From an uncultured Oscillospiraceae bacterium (GTDB taxonomy: Bacteria > Bacillota > Clostridia > Oscillospirales > Oscillospiraceae): a DNA stretch of 58,909 nt. The stretch lies in the NCBI GenBank assembly GCA_944387115.1, contig CALXDR010000005.1, forward strand, positions 1 through 58,909, given 5' to 3'. Of this stretch, positions 34,177-42,935 are shown piece by piece. A model generated the notes under the pieces. That model saw nothing but the letters and a program-made list of their open reading frames with translations, did not search any database and was not told where the DNA came from. Position numbers and translations under genes: made by a program. Every line of letters begins with the position of its first letter. Within the stretch, counting starts at the first letter, position 1.

Positions 34177-35381
34177 TGGGCCAGGCGGTCATAGAGCACC
34201 AGCGTCACGGTCTGCTCCTCCCCATGGCGGAGCACGGTCATCTCCAGCTGTCCGCCCACGCCGGCGCTGTACAGCGCCCGGGTCATCTGATAGAAGGTGG
34301 TAATCTTCTCACCGTCCACGGAAACCACCACATCTCCGGGCTGGAGCACCCCATCGGCAGGGCCTCCGGGGGTGACGGCGGTAATCTCAATGGTCTGCAC
34401 CAGTCCCTGGGTGGAAATCTGGCACTGCACCCCGATGCCCGGGCGGCAGGTATCTCCGGTGTGGAGCATGTAATTGAGGAAGGGGAGGGAATCGGTGACC
34501 GGGATGGCCAGACCAATGCCCTCGGTGACGGTGTCGTCCATCACGCCCGTGATTTTGGCGGAGGTAATCCCCACCACACGGCCCCGCACATCCACCAGCG
34601 CGCCGCCGGAGTTGCCCGAATTGAGGGGGATGGTGGTCTGAATAAGGGTCATGTCATTGCCCCCCACCTCCACCTCCCGGCTCAGGGCGGATACAATGCC
34701 ATCGCTCATACTGCCGTAGAGATAGCCCAGGGGGTTGCCAATGGCATACACCGTGTCCCCCACCTGCAGTTCGTCCGAATCTCCCAGCACCGCAGGGGTG
34801 AGCCCTGCGGCCTCAATCTTGATGATGGCCAAATCCAGCTCCTCGTCCACCCCAATCACCACAGCATCGTGGTAGGTCTGGTCGGCCAGAAGCATGACGG
34901 ACAGCGCGGTGCCCTCCTCAATAACATGGTAATTTGTGGCGATATAGCCGTCCTGGGTGAGAATGACCCCGGATCCTACGCCGTAGCCCTCCTCCCCCGC
35001 AGTCTCCACCCGCACCACGGAGGGGAGCACCTGCCGGTAAATCTCCTGGGCGGTGCGCACGGGCTGCTCCTGCCGGGTGAGCACCACATCCACATCGGGA
35101 TTTGGCGTGCCCCAGGGCAAATCCTCCTGACTCCAGCCCCGTCCGCTCTGGGGCTGCTCCACCTGATGGCTGGGCAGGGGCGGATGACTTTGCACCGGGC
35201 GCTGAGTCTCCCCCATTGTGGCATTCAGCCCCCATAGAATGGTGAAGAATACCGCCACCCCCAGCAAAATCAGCCCCAGGACAATCCCCACGACTTTGAG
35301 CACCGTCAACAGCACCCGCCCCTTTTCCGGCGGAGTGGGCGGCGCAGAGCCGGGCCAGCGATAGACAAGATAGTTTTCCAT
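34173..35381 (-). CDS. HtrA/DegP-like serine protease with PDZ domain
   Basis: This 402-residue protein has a cytoplasmic N-terminus, one membrane anchor (residues 25-55), and an extracytoplasmic S1C protease. The catalytic triad is visible: His in TNYHVIEEG, Asp in ELDLAIIKIE and Ser in NSGNSGGALV. A C-terminal PDZ domain contains ADGVLQPGDVVVSVDG. It should degrade misfolded envelope proteins. I prefer the ATG at 35381, preceded by GGGGGT, over an upstream TTG that has no site. It follows a two-component system in the same operon, matching CssRS-htrA type stress circuits. Confidence 0.92.
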   Translation of the reverse strand: MENYLVYRWPGSAPPTPPEKGRVLLTVLKVVGIVLGLILLGVAVFFTILWGLNATMGETQRPVQSHPPLPSHQVEQPQSGRGWSQEDLPWGTPNPDVDVVLTRQEQPVRTAQEIYRQVLPSVVRVETAGEEGYGVGSGVILTQDGYIATNYHVIEEGTALSVMLLADQTYHDAVVIGVDEELDLAIIKIEAAGLTPAVLGDSDELQVGDTVYAIGNPLGYLYGSMSDGIVSALSREVEVGGNDMTLIQTTIPLNSGNSGGALVDVRGRVVGITSAKITGVMDDTVTEGIGLAIPVTDSLPFLNYMLHTGDTCRPGIGVQCQISTQGLVQTIEITAVTPGGPADGVLQPGDVVVSVDGEKITTFYQMTRALYSAGVGGQLEMTVLRHGEEQTVTLVLYDRLAQ

Positions 35382-35416
35382 GGATGAATACCCCCTGGTG
35401 GTGTCAGAATTTTGTG

Positions 35417-36835
35417 TCAAGCCCGGGTGAGGGTGAAGGTGAAGGTGGTCTCTCCCTCCCCGCTTGTGCAGGTGACGTTCTCTTTGTGGCTGTTGAGGAT
35501 GGTTTTGACGATATACAATCCCAGGCCCACCCCATCCCGGTCTGCACTGCGGGAGTGGTCGGCCTTATGGAACCGGTCGAAGATGAGGGGCAGCTCCTCC
35601 TCCGGAATGGTCTGGCCCTGGTTGGTGATGGAGGTATACACCTTTTGCCCCCTGGCTGTGATGGACACGGTGAGCTTCCCCCCGTCCCGGGAGAATTTAA
35701 TGGCATTGTCCAGCAGGTTGTAGCACACCTGGGTAATGGCGTCCTGGTCGCCCCACACCGCCTCCGGCTGGTCGGGCAGCTGGGCGTCCACCTCCAGGTG
35801 CTTGGCGTTGATTTTACTCTCCAGGCTCACCAGCACCCGCAGCATGGTCTCCCCAATGTCAAACTGCTGCTGGGCAGCCCGCTCGTCCGACTGCAGGCGG
35901 GACAGGTCCAGCATGGAGCGCACCAGCCGGGACAGCCGCCGGGTCTCCGAGGAGATGACCTGGAGGTACTGCCGCTGTTTTTCCGGGGGAATGGTGCCGT
36001 CCAGGATGCCGTCGGCAAAGCCGGCAATGGTGGTCATGGGCGTTTTCAGCTCGTGGGAGACGTTGGCTACAAACTCGGTGCGCCGCTGCTCGCTTTTGGC
36101 CAGGGAGTCCGCCATGGCGTTGAAGGCCTCCGCCAGCTCCCCCACCTCGTCCTTGCGGTTGCCCACGTGTACCCGCACCCCCAGCTCCCCGTGTCCGAAC
36201 TGACGGGCGGCGGCGGCAATCTCCTTCATGGGCTTGGACTGATAGAAGCTGGTTGCCGAGCTGAGTACAGCGGCAATGAGGATGACCGCCACCGCCGTCA
36301 TCACAAAAATCCCGGATAAATTGCGCCACATTGCGGTGATGTTGCTCACATCAGAGGACAAAAACACCAGCCCCTGGAGCATCCCCAGCCGGGCCACAGG
36401 CAGACCCACCACATAGCGGGGCCTGCCGTACAGCCCGTCCAAATCGGTCATGTCGGTGTAGGTCCCCCGGCTGGCCTGGGCCACCACCCCATCTGAGAGC
36501 ACCGCCCCCTCCATGGCGCTCAGCTCCCCCACGCCATCGGTGGCATACACCACCTGCCCGTCATTGGTGGTGACCATGATGTGGGCGTCTGCCACCTTGG
36601 CCACGGTGGACAGGTATTGCCGAAAGGAGCTGATCATCCACACATAGCCGCCGCTTTTGGCCGCCTCATAGGCCGTGTAGTCGGCGATATAGTTGGCGTT
36701 GCGCACCAGCGTCTCCTGCTTTTCCTGCATGGTGTACTGGTAGCTCAGGGTGCTGAAGGACGCCCCCAGCATGAGAAAGGAGAGGAGCACCATGCCCGCC
36801 ATGGTGGCAAACTGACGGCTGTAAATACTCTTCAC
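35417..36835 (-). CDS. Sensor histidine kinase
   Basis: This 472-residue membrane kinase has two membrane segments (residues about 12-33 and 170-195), an extracytoplasmic sensor between them, a HAMP domain (SKPMKEIAAAARQFGHGELG), the phospho-acceptor box FVANVSHELKTPMTTI, and an HATPase domain with QVCYNLLDNAIKFS and DGVGLGLYIVK. Its stop lies 35 bp before the protease start. It overlaps the response regulator by 4 nt. The stimulus is probably envelope stress, judged from the downstream protease. Confidence 0.95.
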   Translation of the reverse strand: MKSIYSRQFATMAGMVLLSFLMLGASFSTLSYQYTMQEKQETLVRNANYIADYTAYEAAKSGGYVWMISSFRQYLSTVAKVADAHIMVTTNDGQVVYATDGVGELSAMEGAVLSDGVVAQASRGTYTDMTDLDGLYGRPRYVVGLPVARLGMLQGLVFLSSDVSNITAMWRNLSGIFVMTAVAVILIAAVLSSATSFYQSKPMKEIAAAARQFGHGELGVRVHVGNRKDEVGELAEAFNAMADSLAKSEQRRTEFVANVSHELKTPMTTIAGFADGILDGTIPPEKQRQYLQVISSETRRLSRLVRSMLDLSRLQSDERAAQQQFDIGETMLRVLVSLESKINAKHLEVDAQLPDQPEAVWGDQDAITQVCYNLLDNAIKFSRDGGKLTVSITARGQKVYTSITNQGQTIPEEELPLIFDRFHKADHSRSADRDGVGLGLYIVKTILNSHKENVTCTSGEGETTFTFTLTRA

Positions 36836-37521
36836 AGGGGGTTCACCTCGAATTTATACCCCACGCCCCACACCGTCTTGAGGGACCACTGCTCGCTGAC
36901 CCCCTCCAGCTTCTCCCGCAGGCGCTTGATGTGTACATCCACCGTGCGGCTGTCTCCAAAGTAGTCAAAGCCCCACACCTCATCCAGCAGCTGGTTGCGG
37001 GTAAACACCCGGTTGGGCGCAGAGGCCAGGTGGAACAGCAGCTCCAGCTCCTTGGGCGGGGTGTCCACCCGCTTGCCGTCCACCAGCAGCTCATAGGAAT
37101 CCAGGTTGATCACCAGCTTGTCAAAGGAGAGCTTTTTCTCCGCAGGCTGCTCCTCCCCCGCCACACGGCGCAGCACGGCGTGGACCCGGGCCAGCACCTC
37201 CTTCATCTCGAAGGGCTTTGTGATATAGTCGTCCGCCCCCATCTCCAGGCCGTTGACCTTGTCCTCCAGCTCTCCCTTGGCGGTGAGCATGATGATGGGG
37301 GTCTTGCCGCTCTCCCGGATTTTCCGGCACACAGACCAGCCGTCCATTCCGGGCAGCATGATGTCCAGCATCACCAAATCGGGCTGAAACTGCTGAAACC
37401 GCTCCAGACCCACCATGCCGTCTCCGGCCACCTGACAGTCCATCCCCTCTTTCTCCAGGTAGATGCGCAGCAGGTCAGCGATGTTTTTGTCATCCTCTAC
37501 AATCAGAACCTTACGGGGCAT
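36832..37521 (-). CDS. OmpR/PhoB-family response regulator
   Basis: The 229-residue product has a receiver domain with the phospho-acceptor Asp in LVMLDIMLPGMDG, acidic pair VEDD, Thr in MLTAKG and Lys in TKPFEMKE, then a winged-helix DNA-binding domain with GFDYFGDSRTVDVHIKRLR and a C-terminal VWGVGYKFE. It is the first gene of the regulator-kinase-protease operon. I saw no confident promoter in the 120 bp before it. Confidence 0.96.
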   Translation of the reverse strand: MPRKVLIVEDDKNIADLLRIYLEKEGMDCQVAGDGMVGLERFQQFQPDLVMLDIMLPGMDGWSVCRKIRESGKTPIIMLTAKGELEDKVNGLEMGADDYITKPFEMKEVLARVHAVLRRVAGEEQPAEKKLSFDKLVINLDSYELLVDGKRVDTPPKELELLFHLASAPNRVFTRNQLLDEVWGFDYFGDSRTVDVHIKRLREKLEGVSEQWSLKTVWGVGYKFEVNPL

Positions 37522-37644
37522 TGCCTCTCATCCTTTCTGAAGTTGTCCGGCGCTGCGGCTTTTCCAACAGATGCTCCATGAAAACGCCGCAGCTGGGGCG
37601 GCGCTGCCGCCCTTCTCCTCGCTGTACGGGTGTATCCCCTGCCC

Positions 37645-38820
37645 TCACAGCACATACGAGCGGTCTACGCTGATGACTGCGTGGTAGCGGGGGTTCTCCT
37701 TCTCCAAAGCCTCACTCAGCTCCCGGCGCACCTGCTCGTCAGACAGGGACACCTCATAGGGCACCACCACATCGAAAATCAGGTTGGTGCCCAGCGGGCC
37801 GTTGGTGATACGAAAGTCGTGGATGGTCATAGACGGGTGCATCTGCCTGGCCTTTTCCGTGCACAGGGCCCGCAGCGCATCCACCAGGGGGTCATCCACC
37901 TGCACAGGGTCCATGTGAATGACCGCCTCAATGTGAAACCGCTCGGCCAGCTCCCGCTCAATGTGGTCCACAATGTCGTGGACCTCCAGAAAGTCCGAGT
38001 CGGCGGGCACCTCGGCGTGGACGCTCATCATCCGCCGCCCGGGGCCGTAATCATGGACAATCAAATCGTGAATGGCCAGAATGCGGGGGTGGTTCACAAT
38101 GACCTGCTCAATTTCCCGCACCATCTCCGGGTCGGGGGGCTGGCCCAGCAGAGGGTCCAGGGTGGCCTTTGCCGCCTCCACCCCCGCTTTGAGAATCAGG
38201 GCGGCCACCAGCAGGCCAAACCAGCCGTCCAGGGGCAGATGGGTGAGCTGGGATACCCCCAGTCCCACCAGCACAGCGGCAGTGGCCAGGGCGTCGGAAC
38301 GGGAATCGGCGGCGGTGGCCCGCAGCGCCTCCGACTTCACCCGCTGGGCCAGCGCACTGTTAAACCAGCCCATCCACAGCTTCACCGCCACGCTGAGCAG
38401 CAAAATCACTGCGGCAAGTGGGGTGAGTGTGGTCATCTCCGGGTGGAGCACCTGATCCAGGGAGTCCCGCCCCAGCTCCACCCCCACCAGGAGAATGAGC
38501 AGGGATACCATCAGTCCCGCCAGATACTCCATGCGCCCGTGGCCGAAGGGATGGTCTGCATCCGCCTTCTGCCCCGCCAGGCGAAACCCCACCAGCGTGA
38601 CCACCGACGAGGCCGCATCGGACAGGTTGTTGAAGGCGTCCGCCGTCACCGAAATGGCTCCCGACGCCGCCCCTGCCAACAGCTTGCCCCCAAAGAGGAG
38701 CAGGTTGAGCACAATGCCTGTGACGCCGGAGAGCACGCCATAGCTGCGGCGCACCTGGCTGCACGCTGTCTGGTTGTAGTTTGGCACAAAGCGCCTGAGC
38801 AACCCTTCCATCATCTTCAT
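37645..38820 (-). CDS. Cation diffusion facilitator transporter
   Basis: This 391-residue CDF protein has six membrane segments and a cytoplasmic dimerisation domain. The metal site is visible in TADAFNNLSDAASS and in DSRSDALAT, with HPFGHGRMEYL after the second segment. It has a longer than usual C-terminal region (residues 290-391), suggesting a duplicated or extended cytoplasmic domain. Zn, Mn or Fe efflux is the usual role; with Asn in place of the first His of the HxxxD pair, Mn or Fe is more likely than Zn. The ATG at 38820 follows GGAGGGGAGG. Confidence 0.92.
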   Translation of the reverse strand: MKMMEGLLRRFVPNYNQTACSQVRRSYGVLSGVTGIVLNLLLFGGKLLAGAASGAISVTADAFNNLSDAASSVVTLVGFRLAGQKADADHPFGHGRMEYLAGLMVSLLILLVGVELGRDSLDQVLHPEMTTLTPLAAVILLLSVAVKLWMGWFNSALAQRVKSEALRATAADSRSDALATAAVLVGLGVSQLTHLPLDGWFGLLVAALILKAGVEAAKATLDPLLGQPPDPEMVREIEQVIVNHPRILAIHDLIVHDYGPGRRMMSVHAEVPADSDFLEVHDIVDHIERELAERFHIEAVIHMDPVQVDDPLVDALRALCTEKARQMHPSMTIHDFRITNGPLGTNLIFDVVVPYEVSLSDEQVRRELSEALEKENPRYHAVISVDRSYVL

Positions 38821-38928
38821 TCGCCTCCCCTCCAGGGGTATGGATGGAACTTCTATATTATACACGCTTTTCGACGGTTAGGCAACGCCTCCCCCGTCAC
38901 TTCCCTGGAAAAAACCCGCTTTTTTAAA

Positions 38929-38957
38929 AAGCCCCCGGAGCGCTGCTCCGGGGGCTT
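38929..38957 (-). terminator. Intrinsic terminator of the mltG-U32 operon
   Basis: AAGCCCCCGGAGC (38929-38941) pairs perfectly with GCTCCGGGGGCTT (38945-38957). On the minus strand it is followed by TTTTT. Confidence 0.85.
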
Positions 38958-39037
38958 GAGCCGGTCAAAAGGAGTTCTCCCAGGAAAGGCCGCCTCGCCC
39001 CTGCCTCAGGTGCGCTCACGCAGCCCAGGGCGCTGTG

Positions 39038-40255
39038 TCACGAGCTGGGACGGCAGGCCCGCACAAAGGAGCGGGGCGGCACCGGGCGGGGGAGCTGCAT
39101 CCGAAACACCATCTGGGGGTGCCGGGGCTCCGCCAGCGGCTGACCAGCCTCGTCCTCCATCATGGGGGCGGTGAGGGAGAAGGCGGGCAAATCCGGCCCC
39201 ACTACCTCAATGGCATCCCCGGCGGCGTACTTGTTGCGCAGGGAGAGGGTGGCCATACCCTGTGCATCGCAGTGGGTCACCACCGCCAGCACCTGCCAAT
39301 CCCGGATGTAGCGGGCCGAGTCGGTGTGCTGCCCCGGCTGTCCGTAATAGAAGCCGGTGGAGTAGTGCCGGTGGCTCACCCGCTCCACCTCGTCCCGCCA
39401 CACCGGCTCCAGCGCTCGGCCTGCCTGTGCGGCATCAATGGCGTGGCGGTAGGCGGCGGTGGTCATGGCGGCATAATAGGCGCTCTTGGCCCGTCCCTCG
39501 ATTTTGAGGGAGTGCAGACCCGCTGCCAGCAGCTCGGGCACATGGTCAATCATGCACATATCCCGGCTGTTCATAATAAAGGTCTCCCCGTTTTCTTCAA
39601 ACACGGGGAAATACTCCCCCGGCCGCTTCTCCTCCATCAGGGCGTACTGATAGCGGCAGGGCTGGGCGCAGGCCCCCCGGGCGGCGTCCCGCCCGGTCAT
39701 ATAGTTGGACAGCAGGCACCGCCCGGAGTAGCTGACGCACATGGCGCCGTGGACGAAGGCCTCCACCTCCATCCCCCGGGGAGCCTTGGCGCAAATCTCC
39801 GCCACCTCCTCCAGGGACAGCTCCCGGGCCAGAATGACCCGGCTGGCCCCCAGCTCGTGCCAGGCACGGGCCATCTCATAGTTGGTGATACCCGTCTGCG
39901 TGGACATATGCACCTGCAGCCGGGGGGCGTACCGCTTGGCCAGGGTGAGCACATCCACCCCGGCGGCAATCACCGCATCCGCCCCAATCTGGTCGAGAAA
40001 CTCCAGGTATTCCGGCAGCTTTTCCACCTCGCCGTTGCGGGCCAGCGTGTTGCAGGTGACGTGTACCCGCACCCCCTGGCTGTGGGCCAGCGCCACCGCC
40101 CGGGCCATCTCCTCCCGGTCGAAGTTGCCCGCAAAGGCCCGCATTCCGAAGGTGTTTCCCGCCAGATACACCGCATCGGCGCCGTAGGCCAGCGCCATCT
40201 CCAGCCGTTCCATATCCCCTGCCGGGGAGAGCAATTCCGTCTTCATCTGCTTCAT
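39038..40255 (-). CDS. Peptidase U32 family protein (TrhP-like tRNA hydroxylation enzyme)
   Basis: This 405-residue U32 protein begins ELLSPAGDMERLEMALAYGA and has the family signature EAFVHGAMCVSYSGRCLLSN, with further Cys in GACAQPCRYQY. Relatives such as TrhP and RlhA act with prephenate-derived or iron-sulfur chemistry in RNA hydroxylation, and TrhP makes ho5U34 in tRNA. In Bacillus the two trhP paralogues lie just after mltG, as here, which supports the TrhP reading, although only one paralogue is present. It overlaps the mltG stop by 4 nt. Confidence 0.88.
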   Translation of the reverse strand: MKQMKTELLSPAGDMERLEMALAYGADAVYLAGNTFGMRAFAGNFDREEMARAVALAHSQGVRVHVTCNTLARNGEVEKLPEYLEFLDQIGADAVIAAGVDVLTLAKRYAPRLQVHMSTQTGITNYEMARAWHELGASRVILARELSLEEVAEICAKAPRGMEVEAFVHGAMCVSYSGRCLLSNYMTGRDAARGACAQPCRYQYALMEEKRPGEYFPVFEENGETFIMNSRDMCMIDHVPELLAAGLHSLKIEGRAKSAYYAAMTTAAYRHAIDAAQAGRALEPVWRDEVERVSHRHYSTGFYYGQPGQHTDSARYIRDWQVLAVVTHCDAQGMATLSLRNKYAAGDAIEVVGPDLPAFSLTAPMMEDEAGQPLAEPRHPQMVFRMQLPRPVPPRSFVRACRPSS

Positions 40256-41409
40256 CCCTGGAAACTGGCAATCTTCCGCTGGTGCTCGGCATAGGTGCGG
40301 CTGAACTCATGGCGGTTGGTGGACGGGTTGAGCACGTAGTAGTAGTACTTGGTGCTCTCGGGATTCATCGCCGCATAGAGCGCCTGCATACCAGGGTTGG
40401 AAATGGGCCCGGCGGGCAGACCCTGATACTTGTAGGTGTTATAGGGGGAGTCGATGTCCTTGTCCGCCTCGGTGGGCGTGTTGCCGCCGTTGAGGTAGAC
40501 CAGGGTGGCGTCCACCTGGAGGTATCCCGCCGTCTCTGCGCCGGGGTTCTCCAGACGGTTGCGCAGCACCGAGGAAATGGTCTGGTAATCCTGTCCGTCC
40601 GTCTCCTTCTCAATGAGGGAGGCCAGAATGACAATGTCGTGGAGGGAGTACTTGCTCTCCTCATTGAACTGGCTCATATACTCGTCCATCTTGGCGTCGA
40701 AGTTCACCAGCATCTTGTTGATGACATACTTGGGGTCCTCGCCCAGATAGAAGGTGTAGGTGTCCGGGAAGAGATAGCCCTCCAGACGGTGATAGTCGCC
40801 CAGGGGCAGGCTCTGGAGCCAGTCAAAGGCATAGTTCCAGTTGGCGGACATATTGCGCAGCTTCTCCACCGTGGACACCCCCTGCTCCTCCAGCAGCTGG
40901 AAAGTCTGGTCCAGGGTGTAGCCCTCGGGGATGGTGACGTCAATGGTCTGACGGGTGGAGGAGGAGCGGCTCATATTGGTCACAAGGGCCCGGTAGTCCA
41001 TCTCCGTGTTCAGCTCATAGGTGCCCGCCACCACCTTCTCGTCGGCATTGGAGAACCAGCTGTACAGCCGGAAGAGGAAGCCGTACTCAATCAGCCCCTC
41101 CTCCTCCAGCTGGTCAATGATGGCCCCCATGTCCGCCTTGGATACGGTGATGGTGTCGCCGTTCTCGTCCTTCTCCTCCACCTGGGTAATGGCGGACTCA
41201 GGGATGCTGATGATCACCGAGGTGTAGTCCTTGTTCAGGGCCAGCAGATCGTTGGCCCAAACCCATCCCACCGTGGCCAGGATGGCGGATAGTCCTATGA
41301 TAAACAGGACATAGAGGAAGGCGCCGGCCACCTTGGACTTCACAGTGCGCCGCCGCTGTACCCGGCGGGGGCGCTGCTGGCCCTCGGGGGTGCGTTTTTC
41401 TTCTGGCAT
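40252..41409 (-). CDS. mltG: Endolytic peptidoglycan transglycosylase MltG
   Basis: This 385-residue protein has a basic cytoplasmic N-terminus, one membrane segment (residues about 28-52) and a YceG domain outside. The catalytic Glu is in ILASLIEKETDG, with LEGYLFPDTYTFY, LQVDATLVY and GLPAGPISNPG around the active cleft. MltG cuts nascent glycan strands and may set their length. The ATG follows GAGGAGTG. It is the first gene of a two-gene operon with the U32 protein. Confidence 0.95.
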   Translation of the reverse strand: MPEEKRTPEGQQRPRRVQRRRTVKSKVAGAFLYVLFIIGLSAILATVGWVWANDLLALNKDYTSVIISIPESAITQVEEKDENGDTITVSKADMGAIIDQLEEEGLIEYGFLFRLYSWFSNADEKVVAGTYELNTEMDYRALVTNMSRSSSTRQTIDVTIPEGYTLDQTFQLLEEQGVSTVEKLRNMSANWNYAFDWLQSLPLGDYHRLEGYLFPDTYTFYLGEDPKYVINKMLVNFDAKMDEYMSQFNEESKYSLHDIVILASLIEKETDGQDYQTISSVLRNRLENPGAETAGYLQVDATLVYLNGGNTPTEADKDIDSPYNTYKYQGLPAGPISNPGMQALYAAMNPESTKYYYYVLNPSTNRHEFSRTYAEHQRKIASFQG

Positions 41410-41596
41410 GGTTATTCACTCCTCATAGCAATTCCGTAGGGGATCGCCCGCTGGGGCGTCAGTCGGAACCAATCCGCAGCGTCGTACATAGGATAACGCA
41501 GAAACGGGACGGGTGCCGGCTCCGGCGCCGCTCCCTCTGGAGTGCGCGGCGTCCGAGCCGGTACCTGTACCGGAATTTTATGTGAGGTGAAGAATC

Positions 41597-41767
41597 ATGT
41601 GTTGTGGTAACAATGGTGGTTTCGGTGGCGGTTGCTGGTGGATTATCATCCTCATCCTGATCCTGTGCTGCTGCTGCGGCGGCGGCAGCTTCGGCGGCTG
41701 CGGCAACGGCTGCGGCTGCGGGAACGGCTGCGGCAACGGCTGCGGCTGCAACGACGGCTGCTGCTAA
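41597..41767 (+). CDS. Cys/Gly-rich 56-residue membrane mini-protein
   Basis: The frame starts MCCGNNGGFGGGCWW, goes on with a short hydrophobic stretch IIILILILCCCC, and ends in Gly-Cys repeats (GCGNGCGCGNGCGN) and CNDGCC. There are 16 or so cysteines in 56 residues. The ATG has a GAGGTG site 9-10 nt upstream, and a strong terminator follows 9 bp after the stop, so it is a self-contained unit. It recalls the small high-cysteine proteins of Clostridia sometimes labelled chorion-like. A metal-binding, spore-coat or membrane role is possible; function is unknown. Confidence 0.75.
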   Translation: MCCGNNGGFGGGCWWIIILILILCCCCGGGSFGGCGNGCGCGNGCGNGCGCNDGCC

Positions 41768-41776
41768 GTCACACGC

Positions 41777-41818
41777 TCCGGGGCGGATGGGCATTGCCTG
41801 TCCGCCCCGGACTTTTTT
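41777..41818 (+). terminator. Intrinsic terminator of the Cys-rich gene
   Basis: TCCGGGGCGGA (41777-41787) pairs perfectly with TCCGCCCCGGA (41801-41811), followed by C and T6. Confidence 0.92.
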
Positions 41819-41820
41819 CA

Positions 41821-42348
41821 TCACCGGTGGGTGACGACCAGGCGCACAGGAACGTCGCACTGCTCACGGGGCAGGCGCTCCACCAGCCGCTCCCCAGGGC
41901 AGATGCACACGGTAAATCCCTCATACCCCGCCAAAAAGCGGTCGTAGTACCCGCCCCCCTGCCCAAGACGGTAGTTCTCCCGGTCGCACAGCACATTGGG
42001 CACCAGTATCACATCAAGCGCCTGCCGGGGCACCACAGGACAGTGCTCCCCCGGCTCCAGCAGGCCGAAGCCGCCGGCCTGCAAATCCTCCGGCCCGGTG
42101 ATGGCCCGTGCCTCCATCCCCCTCCGGGGCAGGCACCGGGGCAGCGCCACCCGCTTGCCCCGCGCCAGCAAAGCGCCGATGAGGGGCGCAGTGTCCAGCT
42201 CCCAGCCCACTCCCCAGTACGCCATCACCGTGGCGGCCCGCTCCACCTCAGGCAGGGCAAGAAAGCGCCCGGCCAGCTCAGGCGCCTCCACCTTGGGGAG
42301 GGCGGCGGCATAGCGGCGCAGTGCGCCCTTCTCAGGCAGCAGGCTCAT
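41821..42348 (-). CDS. 5-formyltetrahydrofolate cyclo-ligase
   Basis: This 175-residue ATP-dependent enzyme converts 5-formyl-THF to 5,10-methenyl-THF. The family motifs are the basic substrate loop (LARGKRVALPRCL), DVILVPNVLCD and RLGQGGGYYDRFL, where the usual LGYGGGYYD reads LGQGGG. The ATG overlaps the stop of the DJ-1 gene. It ends 10 bp from the Cys-rich gene's terminator, and the same hairpin may stop its transcript from the other side. Confidence 0.94.
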   Translation of the reverse strand: MSLLPEKGALRRYAAALPKVEAPELAGRFLALPEVERAATVMAYWGVGWELDTAPLIGALLARGKRVALPRCLPRRGMEARAITGPEDLQAGGFGLLEPGEHCPVVPRQALDVILVPNVLCDRENYRLGQGGGYYDRFLAGYEGFTVCICPGERLVERLPREQCDVPVRLVVTHR

Positions 42349-42896
42349 CCCCTGTAATGGGTGGCCAGGCGCACCTGATCGGCCGTTTGCCCGCCGCAGA
42401 GCACCTCCAAGACCTTGAAGGCGAAGTCAAAGGCCGCTCCAGGACCACGCCCGGTGACAAATTCCCCATCCACCACCGCAGCCTGTTCCATCTGGGGGAT
42501 TGCCCCATGGCGGGACAAGTCCGCTTCCATCCCCGGATAGCACACCGCCCGCCGCCCGGCCAGCAGTCCCATCCGGCCCAGCAGGGCGGGGGCGGCGCAG
42601 ATGGCCGCCAGCCACACCCCCGTTTGCCGGGCCGCCTGGCGGATGAGGGCGCACGCCTGCCCATGCCCCTCCAGCGCCTCCACACCGGGGCCGCCGGGGA
42701 GCAGAAGCATATCCCCCGTCTCCAAGGCGACCTGGCTGATCTGCCGCTCCGCCGCCACGCAAATGCCGTGGGAGCCGGTGACGGTGGGGGAATCCAGCCC
42801 CACCAGCGCCACATCCACGCCGCCCCGCCGGAGCATATCCACCGGCACCAGCGCCTCTGCCTCCTCAAATCCGGGGGCCAACAGTACATATACCAT
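42345..42896 (-). CDS. DJ-1/PfpI family protein
   Basis: This 183-residue protein has the DJ-1 fold: the acidic elbow partner is in APGFEEAEALVP, and the reactive Cys is in LAAICAAPALLG. Bacterial DJ-1 proteins are variously described as glyoxalases, deglycases or stress chaperones; the activity of this one is not predictable. The gene lies 39 bp after the dTMP kinase stop and is coupled by ATGA to the cyclo-ligase. Confidence 0.9.
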   Translation of the reverse strand: MVYVLLAPGFEEAEALVPVDMLRRGGVDVALVGLDSPTVTGSHGICVAAERQISQVALETGDMLLLPGGPGVEALEGHGQACALIRQAARQTGVWLAAICAAPALLGRMGLLAGRRAVCYPGMEADLSRHGAIPQMEQAAVVDGEFVTGRGPGAAFDFAFKVLEVLCGGQTADQVRLATHYRG

Positions 42897-42935
42897 CTTC
42901 AGACCGCCTCTCCTTTCCCAGGGGGACTGCGCCCC

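Noticed and set aside
41459..41860. Ala-rich minus-strand frame covering the Cys-rich gene
   Set aside because: It is a low-complexity shadow of GGC/TGC repeats. The plus-strand frame has the ribosome site and terminator.
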